From Streptomyces sp. CT34 (GTDB lineage Bacteria > Actinomycetota > Actinomycetes > Streptomycetales > Streptomycetaceae), in NCBI RefSeq assembly GCF_000805335.1, contig NZ_KN708638.1, positions 267,882 to 325,792 on the forward strand: DNA of 57,911 nt, given 5' to 3'. The notes under the pieces were generated by a model that ran no database searches, was not told the DNA's origin, and saw nothing but the letters and a program-made list of their open reading frames with translations. Positions 16,754-25,248 of this stretch are shown here, one piece after another. The first letter of the stretch is position 1, and every line of letters starts with the position of its first letter. The translations under genes were made by a program, and so were the position numbers.

Positions 16754-17850
16754 GAGCCCTGGCCGGGCGTCGTCCAGCAGCCGTTACCAACGCGCCGTTG
16801 CTCGAAGCTCAGTTGCTCTGCCTCTCCGGATGCTGTGGCCGACCACGTCGCGATCAATACCCGCACGCGGCTCGGGCCATGTCTGGCCGCAGAGACCTGC
16901 ACTGCCCACGCGACTCTGCCCTTCTCCAGATCCGCGGCTACCACCCCGCCTACCCCGATCCGGCTCGTCCCTACCCACGCAGTTCACGGGCCGACAAGCC
17001 CCAGCGATCCGTTCAGCCACCGATGCCCAAGACCGCGTTGCGATCCCGACCAACGCGGGAACCATCCGAGAGCCCGACCCGTTCGACGGATGTCGGACGA
17101 CGAATCTCAACTCGCAGATACAGCAGACGTGTTGTGGAGGAACGTGTGGTCAAGCATCTGAAGGTATCCCGCCGGTTGAAGTACGGTCCCTCCCGTTCCG
17201 AACTCCGCCCAGAAGACGTCACCGACGAAGGCAACGATGACGGCGGCCAGGCCGGAGTACGCGAACCACGATCACCGCTTCCCGACGGTCCGAGCCCGGT
17301 GGCTCTCGAACCTCCCAGAGACTGAGTGGTGGTCTTCGCCTGCAGCCGCAAGAGCGACCACGCCGCCTGCACGAGCCGGGGCGGGGGCGGCGTGATCGCC
17401 CGTCCCGCAGGGCTGCGGTCCTCTCCCGGACCGTGGCTCGGTCGCTCATTCAGCGGCGGCGACCAGGACAAGCACACATCCCTCGTCACCTCGCGCAATC
17501 CGAAGAGCGGCAGCACCGGTAAGCCGACCAAGCCCGCGACTACCTCGGCCCGGGCCGGGCCGGGCCGAGGAGCCGTAGCCCGACGCCAACCAACCGGCAC
17601 GCAGCGGCACTCCGAGGGACCGGACGATCATCCGGGCCCTCACCTTACGCGGACAGGCCCCGCACGGTGCAGAGCGCCGGCGCTCTGCGCTCTGCGGAGA
17701 GTCGCTGGTCGCCAGGGTCGCACGGCTGGCGTTTCGCGCTGGTACCTGTTGGCGATCCCGGGCGCTCGGTAAGCCGAAGTCGTAGCCGGGCGAAAACCGA
17801 AGATGCCGACCAGGGCGGTTCGGCAATGACTGGCCCGATAGGGTGCTCGT
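16754..17850. other. 1.1-kb stretch without a recognised gene
   Basis: Several long open frames cross this stretch on both strands, but none has a coding-like third-position pattern together with a recognisable motif or a ribosome site. I see no RNA gene or repeat. It probably holds decayed sequence plus the promoter of the SnoaL-like gene. Confidence 0.5.
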
Positions 17851-18258
17851 ATGTCCGAGCCGACCTCGCCGCGCTCGGTGTTTGCGCGGCTGATCCACGG
17901 TGTCGCGCACCGCGAGTTCACCAAGCTGCCCGAGCTGTACGCCGAAGACGCCGTCGTGGAGCACCCCTTGGCTCCCATGGACTCACCGGAGCGGTTTCTG
18001 CGCGGCCGCGACGAGCTGAGGGAACACTTCAGTCGGACCTTCACCCGCGAATTCGACTTGCGCACAGAGGACGTGCTGATCCACGAGACGGCCGACCCCG
18101 AGGTGATCATTGCTGAGTTCACCTACCGGGGCCGGGTAGTGGCGACAGATGAACCGATCAACATCGCCTGTGTCTTCGTGATGCGCGTCCGCGACGGACA
18201 GATCATCTCCTCCCGCGACTACGCTCACCGCTCCGCACCGCCCCCAGGGCGCACCTGA
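17851..18258 (+). CDS. SnoaL-like/NTF2-fold protein
   Basis: The 135-residue protein is a small alpha+beta barrel of the SnoaL/NTF2 superfamily. It shows Leu-Tyr-Ala-Glu-Asp-Ala-Val-Val-Glu-His-Pro near residues 30-40, a Gly-Arg-Asp-Glu-Leu-Arg-Glu-His-Phe helix, and the end strand Val-Arg-Asp-Gly-Gln-Ile-Ile-Ser-Ser-Arg-Asp-Tyr. Members include polyketide cyclases, limonene epoxide hydrolases and many uncharacterised proteins, so the reaction cannot be named. It stands alone on this strand. Confidence 0.85.
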   Translation: MSEPTSPRSVFARLIHGVAHREFTKLPELYAEDAVVEHPLAPMDSPERFLRGRDELREHFSRTFTREFDLRTEDVLIHETADPEVIIAEFTYRGRVVATDEPINIACVFVMRVRDGQIISSRDYAHRSAPPPGRT

Positions 18259-18604
18259 CGCTGCGGGCGAGCGGGACCGCAGGCGAAGTCCGAGCTTGGG
18301 TGGGTCGCGTCTGAGGTTCAACTCACGGGCAGCTGAATGGTTTTACGGCGCGACAGTGGCGGGGGATCGTGAAGGTATCGGTGTCGGAGTAGGACGGCCC
18401 GAAGACCGATGTGCAAGTCAGGCAGTTTGCGCGAGCAGGTCATGCCGGGTCATCGGCAGCTTGGTCCGACGGGTCGGCGCGGGTGAGGCGTCTGGTCGGA
18501 CGGCGAGCGGTGGGCCCGTCTGCGGCCGAAAGGGCGCACGTCCCTCCCGGCCGCAGAACTCTCCCGGCGACGGGCGCTGCCTACCGCCGTCTTTCACCAG
18601 CCGC
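18259..18604. other. Intergenic, nothing recognised
   Basis: This is a 346-base gap between convergent genes. I see no gene or strong hairpin terminator here. Confidence 0.5.
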
Positions 18605-19516
18605 TCAGCACACCGGCTCAGGGGCGGCCTGGCCGAAGGCGCCGCGGGCGGCGCGACGCCAGCGGTTGGCCGGCAGCGCGGGACGTAGTGCGGCGAAGGC
18701 ACCGCAGTACTTGGTGAAGACAGCGGGTCGTATCCCATGGGCGTGCAACAGGCGGTCCGCCTCGGTGAGATGCCCGGTGGTCTTGGTCTCGACGAGCACG
18801 AGGGCGTCCGCGCACCGCACGGTGCGTCGGGTGCGCAGGTCGTCGCAGACCAGCGCCGCATCGCAGGTGATGCGCTCACCGTCCGCCACGAAGGTGGCGC
18901 GAAGGTAGTCGGTGCTCAAGGACGGTTCGAGGGCGGACGGGGCGCCGATGCCGTACGCGGTGTGCAGGGTCTCGGCCAGGAATCCTCGGCAGTCGGGGTC
19001 GAGCGGGGTACCGGCCCCGGTCAGCGGACGTCGACGTTTGACGGTGTCGCCGCGCGGCCCCTTGAGTTTGATCTCGAACTGCCGCTCCCCCGTGTCCGCA
19101 TAGACCCGTTCGCGGATCTTGAAACGGAGCCGACGGCCCTGCCGGTGATCGTGAAAGGAGCGCAGGTCGGGGGTGTCGTAGTAGACGGAGTGGTATCGGA
19201 AGGCACGCCGACCGTCGATGGCCAGGGCTCGGAAGGGCCCCTGAGGCCGGCGCGGGTCAGTCAGCCGGCCAACGATGCGCAGGAAGGTGTCCGCGGGCAC
19301 GAGATAGCTGTGATCGAAACGTGCCAGGAGAGCAGCCCGTTCATTGAGCTCCTCGAGCGAGACGGAACCGGCACCATGTGCGGCATCGCTGATGGCGCGG
19401 ACCGCGGCGGTGTCCGGCGGCGCCGTAGCCGGTGCGGCAGAGCGGGACAGCCCGGCCGAGCAGAGCGGTCCGGTGGAAGGGACCGGTCCGGCGGAGCGGA
19501 GTGGTGCGGTGGTCAT
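18605..19516 (-). CDS. VTC-domain polyphosphate polymerase-like protein
   Basis: The 303-residue protein carries a VTC domain (about 55-285), the tunnel-shaped catalytic fold that makes polyphosphate from ATP in yeast and is found in bacterial proteins of presumed similar function. Conserved basic tunnel residues are visible in Arg-Leu-Arg-Phe-Lys-Ile-Arg and Phe-Glu-Ile-Lys-Leu-Lys. The metal-linked Glu lies in Leu-Val-Glu-Thr-Lys-Thr-Thr. The N-terminal 50 residues are low-complexity Ser/Ala/Pro. The gene follows a DUF4956 membrane protein, the usual bacterial pairing, but the third common member, a CotH kinase, is absent. Its ATG overlaps the stop of a 32-codon mini-ORF made by a local duplication. 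Confidence 0.85.
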   Translation of the reverse strand: MTTAPLRSAGPVPSTGPLCSAGLSRSAAPATAPPDTAAVRAISDAAHGAGSVSLEELNERAALLARFDHSYLVPADTFLRIVGRLTDPRRPQGPFRALAIDGRRAFRYHSVYYDTPDLRSFHDHRQGRRLRFKIRERVYADTGERQFEIKLKGPRGDTVKRRRPLTGAGTPLDPDCRGFLAETLHTAYGIGAPSALEPSLSTDYLRATFVADGERITCDAALVCDDLRTRRTVRCADALVLVETKTTGHLTEADRLLHAHGIRPAVFTKYCGAFAALRPALPANRWRRAARGAFGQAAPEPVC

Positions 19517-19611
19517 ACGGCCTCCCCAGCGGGCGTGGTCCGGGCGGCGGATCCGGCAGCAGGCACAGCGGAGCGAACCAGCGTGACGGAACAGAGCGGC
19601 ACGGCGGTCAT
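19513..19611 (-). CDS. 32-codon mini-ORF bridging DUF4956 and VTC genes
   Basis: An ATG at 19611-19609 overlaps the DUF4956 stop as ATGA. The mini-ORF ends with a TGA at 19515-19513 that overlaps the VTC ATG as ATGA again. Its start resembles the VTC N-terminus (Met-Thr-x-x-Pro-Leu) and its end resembles the DUF4956 C-terminus (Ala-Val-Pro-Ala-Ala-Gly-Ser, Arg-Thr-Thr-Pro-Ala, Glu-Ala-Val). It therefore arose by tandem duplication of the gene junction. It may keep the two genes translationally coupled. No function of the peptide itself is implied. Confidence 0.6.
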   Translation of the reverse strand: MTAVPLCSVTLVRSAVPAAGSAARTTPAGEAV

Positions 19612-19666
19612 ACAGCCTCCCAGGCAGGCGTGGTCCGGGGGACGGATCCGGCGGCAGGCACAGCGC
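19513..19666. repeat. Tandem duplication of the DUF4956/VTC gene junction
   Basis: Two copies of about 60 bp, offset by about 95 bp, share the sequence from the duplicated C-terminal codons of DUF4956 through GTATGACC. They differ at roughly one position in ten, so the duplication is not recent. It separates two genes that probably once overlapped directly. Confidence 0.75.
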
Positions 19667-20243
19667 CCCGGTCGGCCGAGGTCGCTCCAGGCTCGCGGTA
19701 GCGGACGTCGACGACGGTGAGATCCCGCACGAAGTCGACTTCCATGACCGTCCAGTGCAAGGGCTCGCCCAGGCGACGGACGAGGTCAGCCCGCAGGGCG
19801 GCAGGGTCTTCATGGACGGTGTCGAGGGTGACGACGGCACGCCGGGTACCGGCCAGGAGGCGGGGGCTGTCGGCTGCCCAGACGATGAGGAGCAGGGTGG
19901 CGCACAGCCCGGCCGTGAGCGCGAACGGCAATCTCGGCAGCCCGCAGAGCAGCCCCAGGACCAGGGTGGTGAAGTAGTAGGCGACTTCCTCGTGCTGCAC
20001 AGCATCGGAGCGAAGTCTGACGATCGACAGCACACCGAAGAGACCGAAGCCCAAGGCCGCTCCCCCGGCACCGCGCACCTCGGCGAGAGCGGTCACGACG
20101 GTGAACAGGCCGGTGTTCAGGGCCAGATACGCCGGCACCAGGTCACGCCGACGATGCCGCGGAAAGTAGATCGCGAAGGTCAGCACGCCGACGGCGGCGA
20201 CATCGAGCCCGAGGTGGGCGGCAAGATGCCGAAACGACTCCAT
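19608..20243 (-). CDS. DUF4956 family integral membrane protein
   Basis: This 211-residue protein has four or five membrane helices (about residues 10-30, 40-60, 65-85, 95-115 and 118-140). A cytoplasmic tail follows, with the DUF4956-typical Val-x-Val-Arg-Tyr-Arg-Glu strand. DUF4956 proteins are usually encoded beside VTC polyphosphate polymerases and may form their membrane partner; the exact role is unproven. I chose the ATG at 20243 because a GGGAG box lies seven bases upstream; a TTG at 20261 is less likely. The last 20 residues are duplicated in the mini-ORF downstream. Confidence 0.85.
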   Translation of the reverse strand: MESFRHLAAHLGLDVAAVGVLTFAIYFPRHRRRDLVPAYLALNTGLFTVVTALAEVRGAGGAALGFGLFGVLSIVRLRSDAVQHEEVAYYFTTLVLGLLCGLPRLPFALTAGLCATLLLIVWAADSPRLLAGTRRAVVTLDTVHEDPAALRADLVRRLGEPLHWTVMEVDFVRDLTVVDVRYREPGATSADRGAVPAAGSVPRTTPAWEAV

Positions 20244-21314
20244 GACTGCACTCCCTATCAATACGAAGGCCGAAGATCCTGAGGAACGGGAAGCAGAGAC
20301 AGACGATAGGCAAACACAAGGCGAACATGCTTCCGCTTGTGGAGAAACGATGCGCCTCCTTGATACCTCTCAACCCCAACTGACCGAAACCACACACCCC
20401 CTGACGCGTTCGCCCCCCTTGCCAACCACCCCCGGCCCCGGCACGAAAGGCCAACGGGCCGACGATCGCCCGGCGTGCGAGACCAACGCGGCGGACCTTG
20501 TCCACAAAGCCCAGGCCGGACCCAGCCACCCCCTCGGTGTATGCACCACTGCCACGCACGAATCGGACAACCCGCGAACCAACAGGCCGGCACCCGAGAC
20601 CCATCAGGCACAGCCCCGCCCATCGACACGACCGAAGCAACACCACCGAACCCCATCACCAAACGACCGACCACCATCACGGCACACAAAAACCGGGAGA
20701 CCCCGCCCCACAAGCGGCCGGAGCTGATGCGTCGGCGGCAGACGAGCCCGGCCAGCCATCGCGCCCCGCTGCCCCGTCCCCATGCGCGTCACGCAACCAA
20801 CAACCAGTTGCCGGTTGAAAGGGACGGACGCACCGGCGATGCCTGCCGGCAATCCGCCCACAGAGCAACGACAGTGCACTTCCGGCCCACTTGAAGTGCG
20901 GACGCCGGGCAGCATGCGGCGCGTTCTGCTCCGCCCACAATGTGGCCAGTCCCAACATTGACTGCAACTGACCCAAGCGGCCGACGGCTCCTGCCACATA
21001 CTCATGACAAGCGGATCCCACACCGCTGCACGGCCTCCCGGAATTCCAGGACTTCACCGCGGCAGTCATGGACAGAACCGCCGACCGGAGCCGACGGACC
21101 GAAGAGATCCTTCGAGTGACCGAAACCAACCACCACCCAACCACGCAAAGATCAGGTGGTGACCGGGCGGCGAGGTGGGCAGCACCACGTTCCGGAAGCA
21201 ACACCACGGCTCGGGTGGCTCATTCTGCACTCTCCCCAGTGATCCCTACCAACAAGTACTGTGCCCCGGCACAAGGTTCACCAGTCACGGGGGCATGGAG
21301 AAAGGATCGCTGCC
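20244..21314. other. 1.1-kb C-rich intergenic region
   Basis: No gene is supported. The plus strand is strongly C- and A-rich and poor in G between about 20350 and 20800, an unusual strand asymmetry. A minus-strand frame starting near 21070 has a mixed codon pattern and no known motif. The region holds divergent promoters for the DUF4956 gene and the acyltransferase gene. Confidence 0.45.
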
Positions 21315-22073
21315 ATGGTCTACCGGCTTGTCAGAGTCGTACTGGTAGTGCCGTTGTTCCGGTGGCTCTTACGACTGCGGGTCGAAGGGATGGAACACCT
21401 CCCGAAAACCGGCCCCGCGGTCATCGCAGGAAACCATCTGTCCTTCTGCGACCAGTTCCTGACGGTGGCCGTGACCAAGCGCAAACTCACCTACCTGTGC
21501 AAGCAGGAGTACTTCACCGGACGAGGCATCAAGGGCGCCCTCACCCGCGGCTTCTTCCGCAGCTGCGGGCAGATCCCGGTGGATCGCTCGGGGAAGGACG
21601 CAGGCCAAGCAGGAGTCGAAGCGGGCCTGAAGGTCCTGCGCTCAGGCGAGTTGCTCGGCATCTTCCCCGAAGGGACTCGTTCGCACGACGGACGGATGTA
21701 CAAGGGCAAGGTCGGTGTGGCCGCAATGGCCCTGCGAGCAGGGGCACCCGTAATTCCCTGCGCCGTGATCGGCACCTTCGAAGCCCAACCGGCCGGACGG
21801 CGGCTACCCCGTCCCACACCACTGACCATCCGCTTCGGGGCACCGCTGAACTTCTCCCGGTACGCCGGGATGGAGGAATCCCGCGAGATCCTGCGGGCAG
21901 TCACGGACGAGATCATGTACGCGATCATGAAGCTGTCGGAACAGGAGTACATCGACCGGTACGCGGCCGAAGTCAAAGCCGAAGCGAAGACACAGACACC
22001 ATCGGCAGGACACAACAGGCCGAATGCAACTCTCCCGAATCAACAGCCTGTCACGGTCGACGCACCCAACTGA
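21315..22073 (+). CDS. 1-acyl-sn-glycerol-3-phosphate acyltransferase family protein
   Basis: The 252-residue protein is a PlsC-type acyltransferase, which moves an acyl group to lysophosphatidate in phospholipid synthesis at the inner membrane face. The catalytic motif Asn-His-Leu-Ser-Phe-Cys-Asp is near residue 46, the substrate-binding Phe-Pro-Glu-Gly-Thr-Arg near 120, and a third block Val-Ile-Pro-Cys-Ala near 152. A hydrophobic N-terminal segment (about 5-20) would anchor it. I chose the ATG at 21315, preceded by GGAGAAAGGA. The last 25 residues are polar and low in complexity. Confidence 0.9.
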   Translation: MVYRLVRVVLVVPLFRWLLRLRVEGMEHLPKTGPAVIAGNHLSFCDQFLTVAVTKRKLTYLCKQEYFTGRGIKGALTRGFFRSCGQIPVDRSGKDAGQAGVEAGLKVLRSGELLGIFPEGTRSHDGRMYKGKVGVAAMALRAGAPVIPCAVIGTFEAQPAGRRLPRPTPLTIRFGAPLNFSRYAGMEESREILRAVTDEIMYAIMKLSEQEYIDRYAAEVKAEAKTQTPSAGHNRPNATLPNQQPVTVDAPN

Positions 22074-22183
22074 CCAGGAATCCCGTGACACCGCACCAGC
22101 CCAAATGCCTGCAGCCGCCCCGGCGCAGCACACACCCCACTCCATGCGCCACCCAATCGGCCACAACCACACTCCCCAACCGG

Positions 22184-22202
22184 CCCCCCCCCCCCCCCCC
22201 CC
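22184..22202 (+). repeat. Run of 19 consecutive C residues
   Basis: The plus strand has an uninterrupted tract of 19 C. Such a run is prone to slippage and also to sequencing or assembly error, so its exact length is uncertain. It lies between the acyltransferase gene and the Tn3 relic and breaks no recognised gene. Confidence 0.9.
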
Positions 22203-22334
22203 GCAGCCCGAACCCCCGCGGCAGCCGAAGCCGACACCGACACCCTCCCCACTCCCACGACGACAGTCGGGCACTCAGCGCCGGCCCCACCCACCAACAC
22301 GCGGCCGGAGGCCGGCACCCACCTCCGGTCAACC

Positions 22335-22730
22335 ACCCCCGAACACGAACGGGCCCGCGCCGTCCGCACGGTCTTCGCCTGCGACTACCTCGCCGGCCCC
22401 GGACTGCACCGCGAGATCCACTGCGGGCTCCAGGTCGTCGAGAACTGGAACAGCGCTAACACCATGCTCCAGTACGGCAAAGACGGTGCCCTGACCGGCC
22501 CGGACAAGAAGCATGCCGAGACTTCGATGCTCGCGCTGCACTGGCTCCAGTCGGCGCTCGTCCACTCAACACCCAGCTGGTGCAACAGGTCCTGACCGAA
22601 CCGGCGTGAGCGAAGAGGCTGAGCGACGAGGACCGGCGCGGCCTGACCGCCCTGTTCTGGTCCAACGTAAACCCGTACGGCACACCCCGCCTGGACGGGA
22701 ACAAACGCCTCGATCTGGGGCTTACAGTGC
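22335..22730 (+). pseudogene. 3' remnant of a Tn3-family transposase gene
   Basis: The frame entered at 22362 reads the conserved C-terminal region of Tn3-type TnpA: Cys-Asp-Tyr-Leu, Glu-Ile-His-x-[17 protein letters not shown], then Ser-Met-Leu-Ala-Leu-His and Gln-Ser-Ala-Leu-Val-His. A frameshift follows, then Gln-Leu-Val-Gln-Gln-Val-Leu. A nonsense codon stands where the family has Trp, and the end Leu-Phe-Trp-x-Asn-Val-Asn-Pro-Tyr-Gly is still visible. The rest of the transposon, its resolvase and inverted repeats were not found. Confidence 0.75.
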
Positions 22731-22733
22731 CCG

Positions 22734-22766
22734 CCCCGCCCCCGGCGGACGCCGCCGGGGGCGGGG
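22734..22766 (+). terminator. Strong GC hairpin behind the Tn3 relic
   Basis: A perfect 14-bp stem (CCCCGCCCCCGGCG and its complement) with a 5-base loop directly follows the transposase remnant. It may be a terminator or a transposon-end structure. Confidence 0.55.
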
Positions 22767-22910
22767 GTCAGCGGCGCGCCTGCCCCTCCACCAACGAAGC
22801 GGGAAAACGCATGGCCTTCCGGGCCTGCGCTACCTCGGCGGAGCAATCCGCCGACGCTCCCAACCCCAACCACGAACAGGCGAAGCTGTTCTGAAACGGC
22901 AGGTCACAAA

Positions 22911-23062
22911 GTGTCCAGCCCACGGGTGCAGGGAGCGAGCACCGCTCTCACCGGCGCCGCGGGCCTGGGTCGCGTCCCGCCCACGGGTGCAGGGAGCGAT
23001 CAGAGTCGCGGCATGGGAACAGGCGCAAGTCACCGTCCAGCCCACCGGTTCAGGGAGTGATC
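22911..23062 (-). CRISPR. Short orphan CRISPR array, three type I-E-like repeats
   Basis: Three repeats share the core GTCC(A/C)GCCCAC, then (G/C)GGT(G/T)CAGGGAG(C/T)GA, at 22913-22938, 22974-22999 and 23035-23060. The spacing is exactly 61 bp twice, as expected for 29-bp repeats and 32-bp spacers. The two spacers are unrelated to each other. On the complementary strand the core reads like actinobacterial type I-E repeats (CTCCC, GCACCC, GTGGG) and can fold through G-U pairs. The third repeat has three changes, typical of the distal end. No cas gene is in the window, so the array would need Cas proteins from elsewhere or is a relic. Confidence 0.7.
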
Positions 23063-23348
23063 GAGCGGCCTGGGATCGCCGAGCCTTGACGAGAACGGCG
23101 GTTGCCACTCTGTCCGCCGCGTGGCGTGCGTCGTGAATGTCACCGACTGACCTCATTTGCCCGGCGCGTCGAGGGCCGAATTTGACGATATGAGGCACTC
23201 GCCCTGGATACGCTCTTCGAGTTGCTCGGCGAGGGAGGTCGCAACGCTGTCGTGGCGTGTGGCGGCTCCGTAATCGACGCGCTCTTCGTAGCAGTTCGGC
23301 CGGGTAACGATCGCCCAGTGTCTTACGAGTTGTACGAGGAGTGCAGAA

Positions 23349-23948
23349 ATGGCTGAGGTGAAGCTCGCCGCCGGGTTGCGGACCGATTTCGGCAAGGGGG
23401 CGGCCCGCCGTCTTCGTCGGGACGGCATGGTCCCGGGTGTCGTCTACGGTCACGGAGCCGAGCCGAAGCACGTGGCGATCGACAGCCACGCGCTGATGAT
23501 GGCCTTGAAGACCCCCAACGCGCTGATCCGTCTGGACATCGACGGCAAGAGCGAGCTGGTGATCCCGAAGGCGGTGCAGCGTGAGGCGATCCGCAGGTTC
23601 CTGGTGCACGTGGACTTCCTGACCGTGAAGAAGGGCGAGAAAGTCCAGGTCGAGCTGCCGATCCACACCGAGGGCGAGCTGGCCCCGGGCGGCAACCTGC
23701 TGGAGCACCTGCTGAACACGCTGCCGGTCGAGGCCGAAGCCACCAACATCCCGGAGTCCGTGACCGTTTCGATCGCGGGTCTGGAGGCCGGAAGCACCAT
23801 CTACGCCCAGGGCATCGAGCTGCCGGCCGGTGTCTCACTGGCGGTCGACGAGGACACGGCGGTGCTGCAGGTCGTCGCCGCCCAGGCGGAGGCGCTGCCC
23901 GCTGAGGAAGAGGGCGAAGGCGAGGGCGGCGAAGCTGCGGAAGCATAG
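23349..23948 (+). CDS. rplY: 50S ribosomal protein L25/general stress protein Ctc
   Basis: The 199-residue protein is the long (Ctc/TL5) form of ribosomal protein L25, which binds 5S rRNA. The N-terminal L25 domain (about 1-95) has Gly-Lys-Gly-Ala-Ala-Arg-Arg-Leu-Arg and Val-Pro-Gly-Val-Val-Tyr-Gly. The C-terminal beta domain (about 96-180) and an acidic Glu/Gly/Ala tail follow. A GAGGAG box lies eight bases before the ATG. Normally the gene sits near pth and ribose-phosphate pyrophosphokinase; here neither is present, so this may be a second or relocated copy. Confidence 0.93.
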   Translation: MAEVKLAAGLRTDFGKGAARRLRRDGMVPGVVYGHGAEPKHVAIDSHALMMALKTPNALIRLDIDGKSELVIPKAVQREAIRRFLVHVDFLTVKKGEKVQVELPIHTEGELAPGGNLLEHLLNTLPVEAEATNIPESVTVSIAGLEAGSTIYAQGIELPAGVSLAVDEDTAVLQVVAAQAEALPAEEEGEGEGGEAAEA

Positions 23949-24274
23949 GTCCTCTCCGGCCATCGTTCCCCTTCCGCGTCCGCGGGCTGGTCGACTGGCT
24001 GTGGAGGCGAGAACAGCGGTCGCTTGTTGACGACTTCGGGAGTCGTCACGTGTGCCGCCGCCATGATCAATGGCGATGAGTTCGGGAGTCACTCATGGCG
24101 GTCGGACACGCCCCGCGATTTGTCATGCTTCTGCATGGACATGCAAGCCGTGGAGGACGCGCGGCGTTGGCTCGCCGAGCGAGGCGTTGTCGAGGCCGGT
24201 GACGGGTGAGCCGACGTCGAGGGGCCGGGCCGACCGCTCACTGATAACGAGATTCGGACTCGTAGGCTGGCGAG

Positions 24275-24952
24275 GTGTTGGCCGACGAGTCCCTGGACGT
24301 GACCGAGCAGGTGCGGCTGGCCTTCAAGCTGCTGGATCTCCTCCACGACTACTGGGTGACATGCGAGATCCGGTTCGCGGACCGAGGTCCGGAAGGTCCC
24401 CTGCCGGTCGACGTGTTGTGGGAAGGCCATCGCCGGCGGCTGGAGGCGGGGCGGGACGCCGAGGCTGTCACCTACTCACTGTGGACCGACTGGTTCGAGG
24501 ATCGCGACACCGCCGCAGCGCCCCCGCCACACCCGGCACGCGCCCCGCCCCGCACCCACAAACCAGGACCACACGGCAGGAAGAGAAGAAGGAAGAAGGG
24601 ATGCACTGATCCGGTCGGGAGAGCGGCGACTCGTGTCGGGAAAGCTACCGTCACGGGTCGCGAGCCGAAGGTATCCCGTGCCCTGTCGAGACCCGCCTGC
24701 ATGCCCTCCCATCTCGCCCCCACCTCCCGTCGACGAGCCGTCAAACCCCTCAGCCCAGGCCAGGACCCGTCATCAAAGAAGCCGCTCATGCCGAAGCGAC
24801 CGGCATGCGGCAGTCCCAGGCAAGAGGGTGCTCCCCGCCATCAACCTCCGCCCCGGCAGAAGCACATGAGCCCCTTACCGGGCGGCCGGGGCTCGCTTCA
24901 CCTCCATCACACACAGCAAATCTTCGTCGTGTTCGCGGAACATGCGCAATGA
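24275..24952 (+). CDS. Hypothetical protein with an intact N-terminal half and an aberrant C-terminus
   Basis: From the GTG at 24275 about 80 residues look like a genuine helical protein (Leu-Asp-Val-Thr-Glu-Gln-Val-Arg-Leu-Ala-Phe, Pro-Leu-Pro-Val-Asp-Val-Leu-Trp-Glu, Val-Thr-Tyr-Ser-Leu-Trp). After about 24530 the translation becomes Pro-, Arg- and Lys-rich low-complexity sequence and runs to 24952 without sense. I believe the original C-terminus was replaced or frameshifted. I recognise only a conserved hypothetical Streptomyces protein. Its function is unknown. Confidence 0.45.
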   Translation: MLADESLDVTEQVRLAFKLLDLLHDYWVTCEIRFADRGPEGPLPVDVLWEGHRRRLEAGRDAEAVTYSLWTDWFEDRDTAAAPPPHPARAPPRTHKPGPHGRKRRRKKGCTDPVGRAATRVGKATVTGREPKVSRALSRPACMPSHLAPTSRRRAVKPLSPGQDPSSKKPLMPKRPACGSPRQEGAPRHQPPPRQKHMSPLPGGRGSLHLHHTQQIFVVFAEHAQ

Positions 24953-25045
24953 CCGTGGCGGGTCAGGGGTGCCGCTGTGATCTGCACCTGTAGCGGTGCC
25001 CCCGCCTCCTCGAAACCGGCGCACCGAGGCGGGACGATTCCGGGC

Positions 25046-25248
25046 ATGGGCCTTGCTTTGACGCCTCACACCGGCCTTCTCCTCGCCGAGATCGCCGGCC
25101 TGCTGCTGGTGTTCGGCGGAATCTGGCTGGTGGGGGCGCAGACCCCAGGCTGCGGTGTCCGACTGCCCGAACAATCGTCGCCGGAATCGCGTTCTCTGCT
25201 GCTGGTGTACTGCTGATCATCGCGATGCGCTGGGGGCACTTCGGGTAG
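25046..25248 (+). pseudogene. Small two-helix membrane protein gene with a frame break
   Basis: An ATG at 25046 starts a hydrophobic helix (Leu-Leu-Leu-Ala-Glu-Ile-Ala-Gly-Leu-Leu-Leu-Val-Phe-Gly-Gly). After about 25145 the frame loses sense and stops at 25216. In a neighbouring frame a second helix (Ile-Val-Ala-Gly-Ile-Ala-Phe-Ser-Ala-Ala-Gly-Val-Leu-Leu-Ile-Ile) ends at a TAG at 25246-25248. One base added or lost near the CCCC at 25143 explains this. The product would have had about 65 residues; its function is unknown. Confidence 0.45.

Noticed and set aside
16754..17850. Candidate genes in the gap after the terpene synthase
   Set aside because: Several open frames exist on both strands but codon bias and motifs favour none.
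20242..20727. A 161-codon plus-strand gene
   Set aside because: Composition is Thr/Pro/Arg low-complexity caused by C-rich DNA; there is no motif and it overlaps the DUF4956 start region.
22918..23060. The three repeats as part of a coding repeat protein
   Set aside because: The 61-bp period is not a multiple of three and no frame stays open with matching residues, so CRISPR geometry explains them better.
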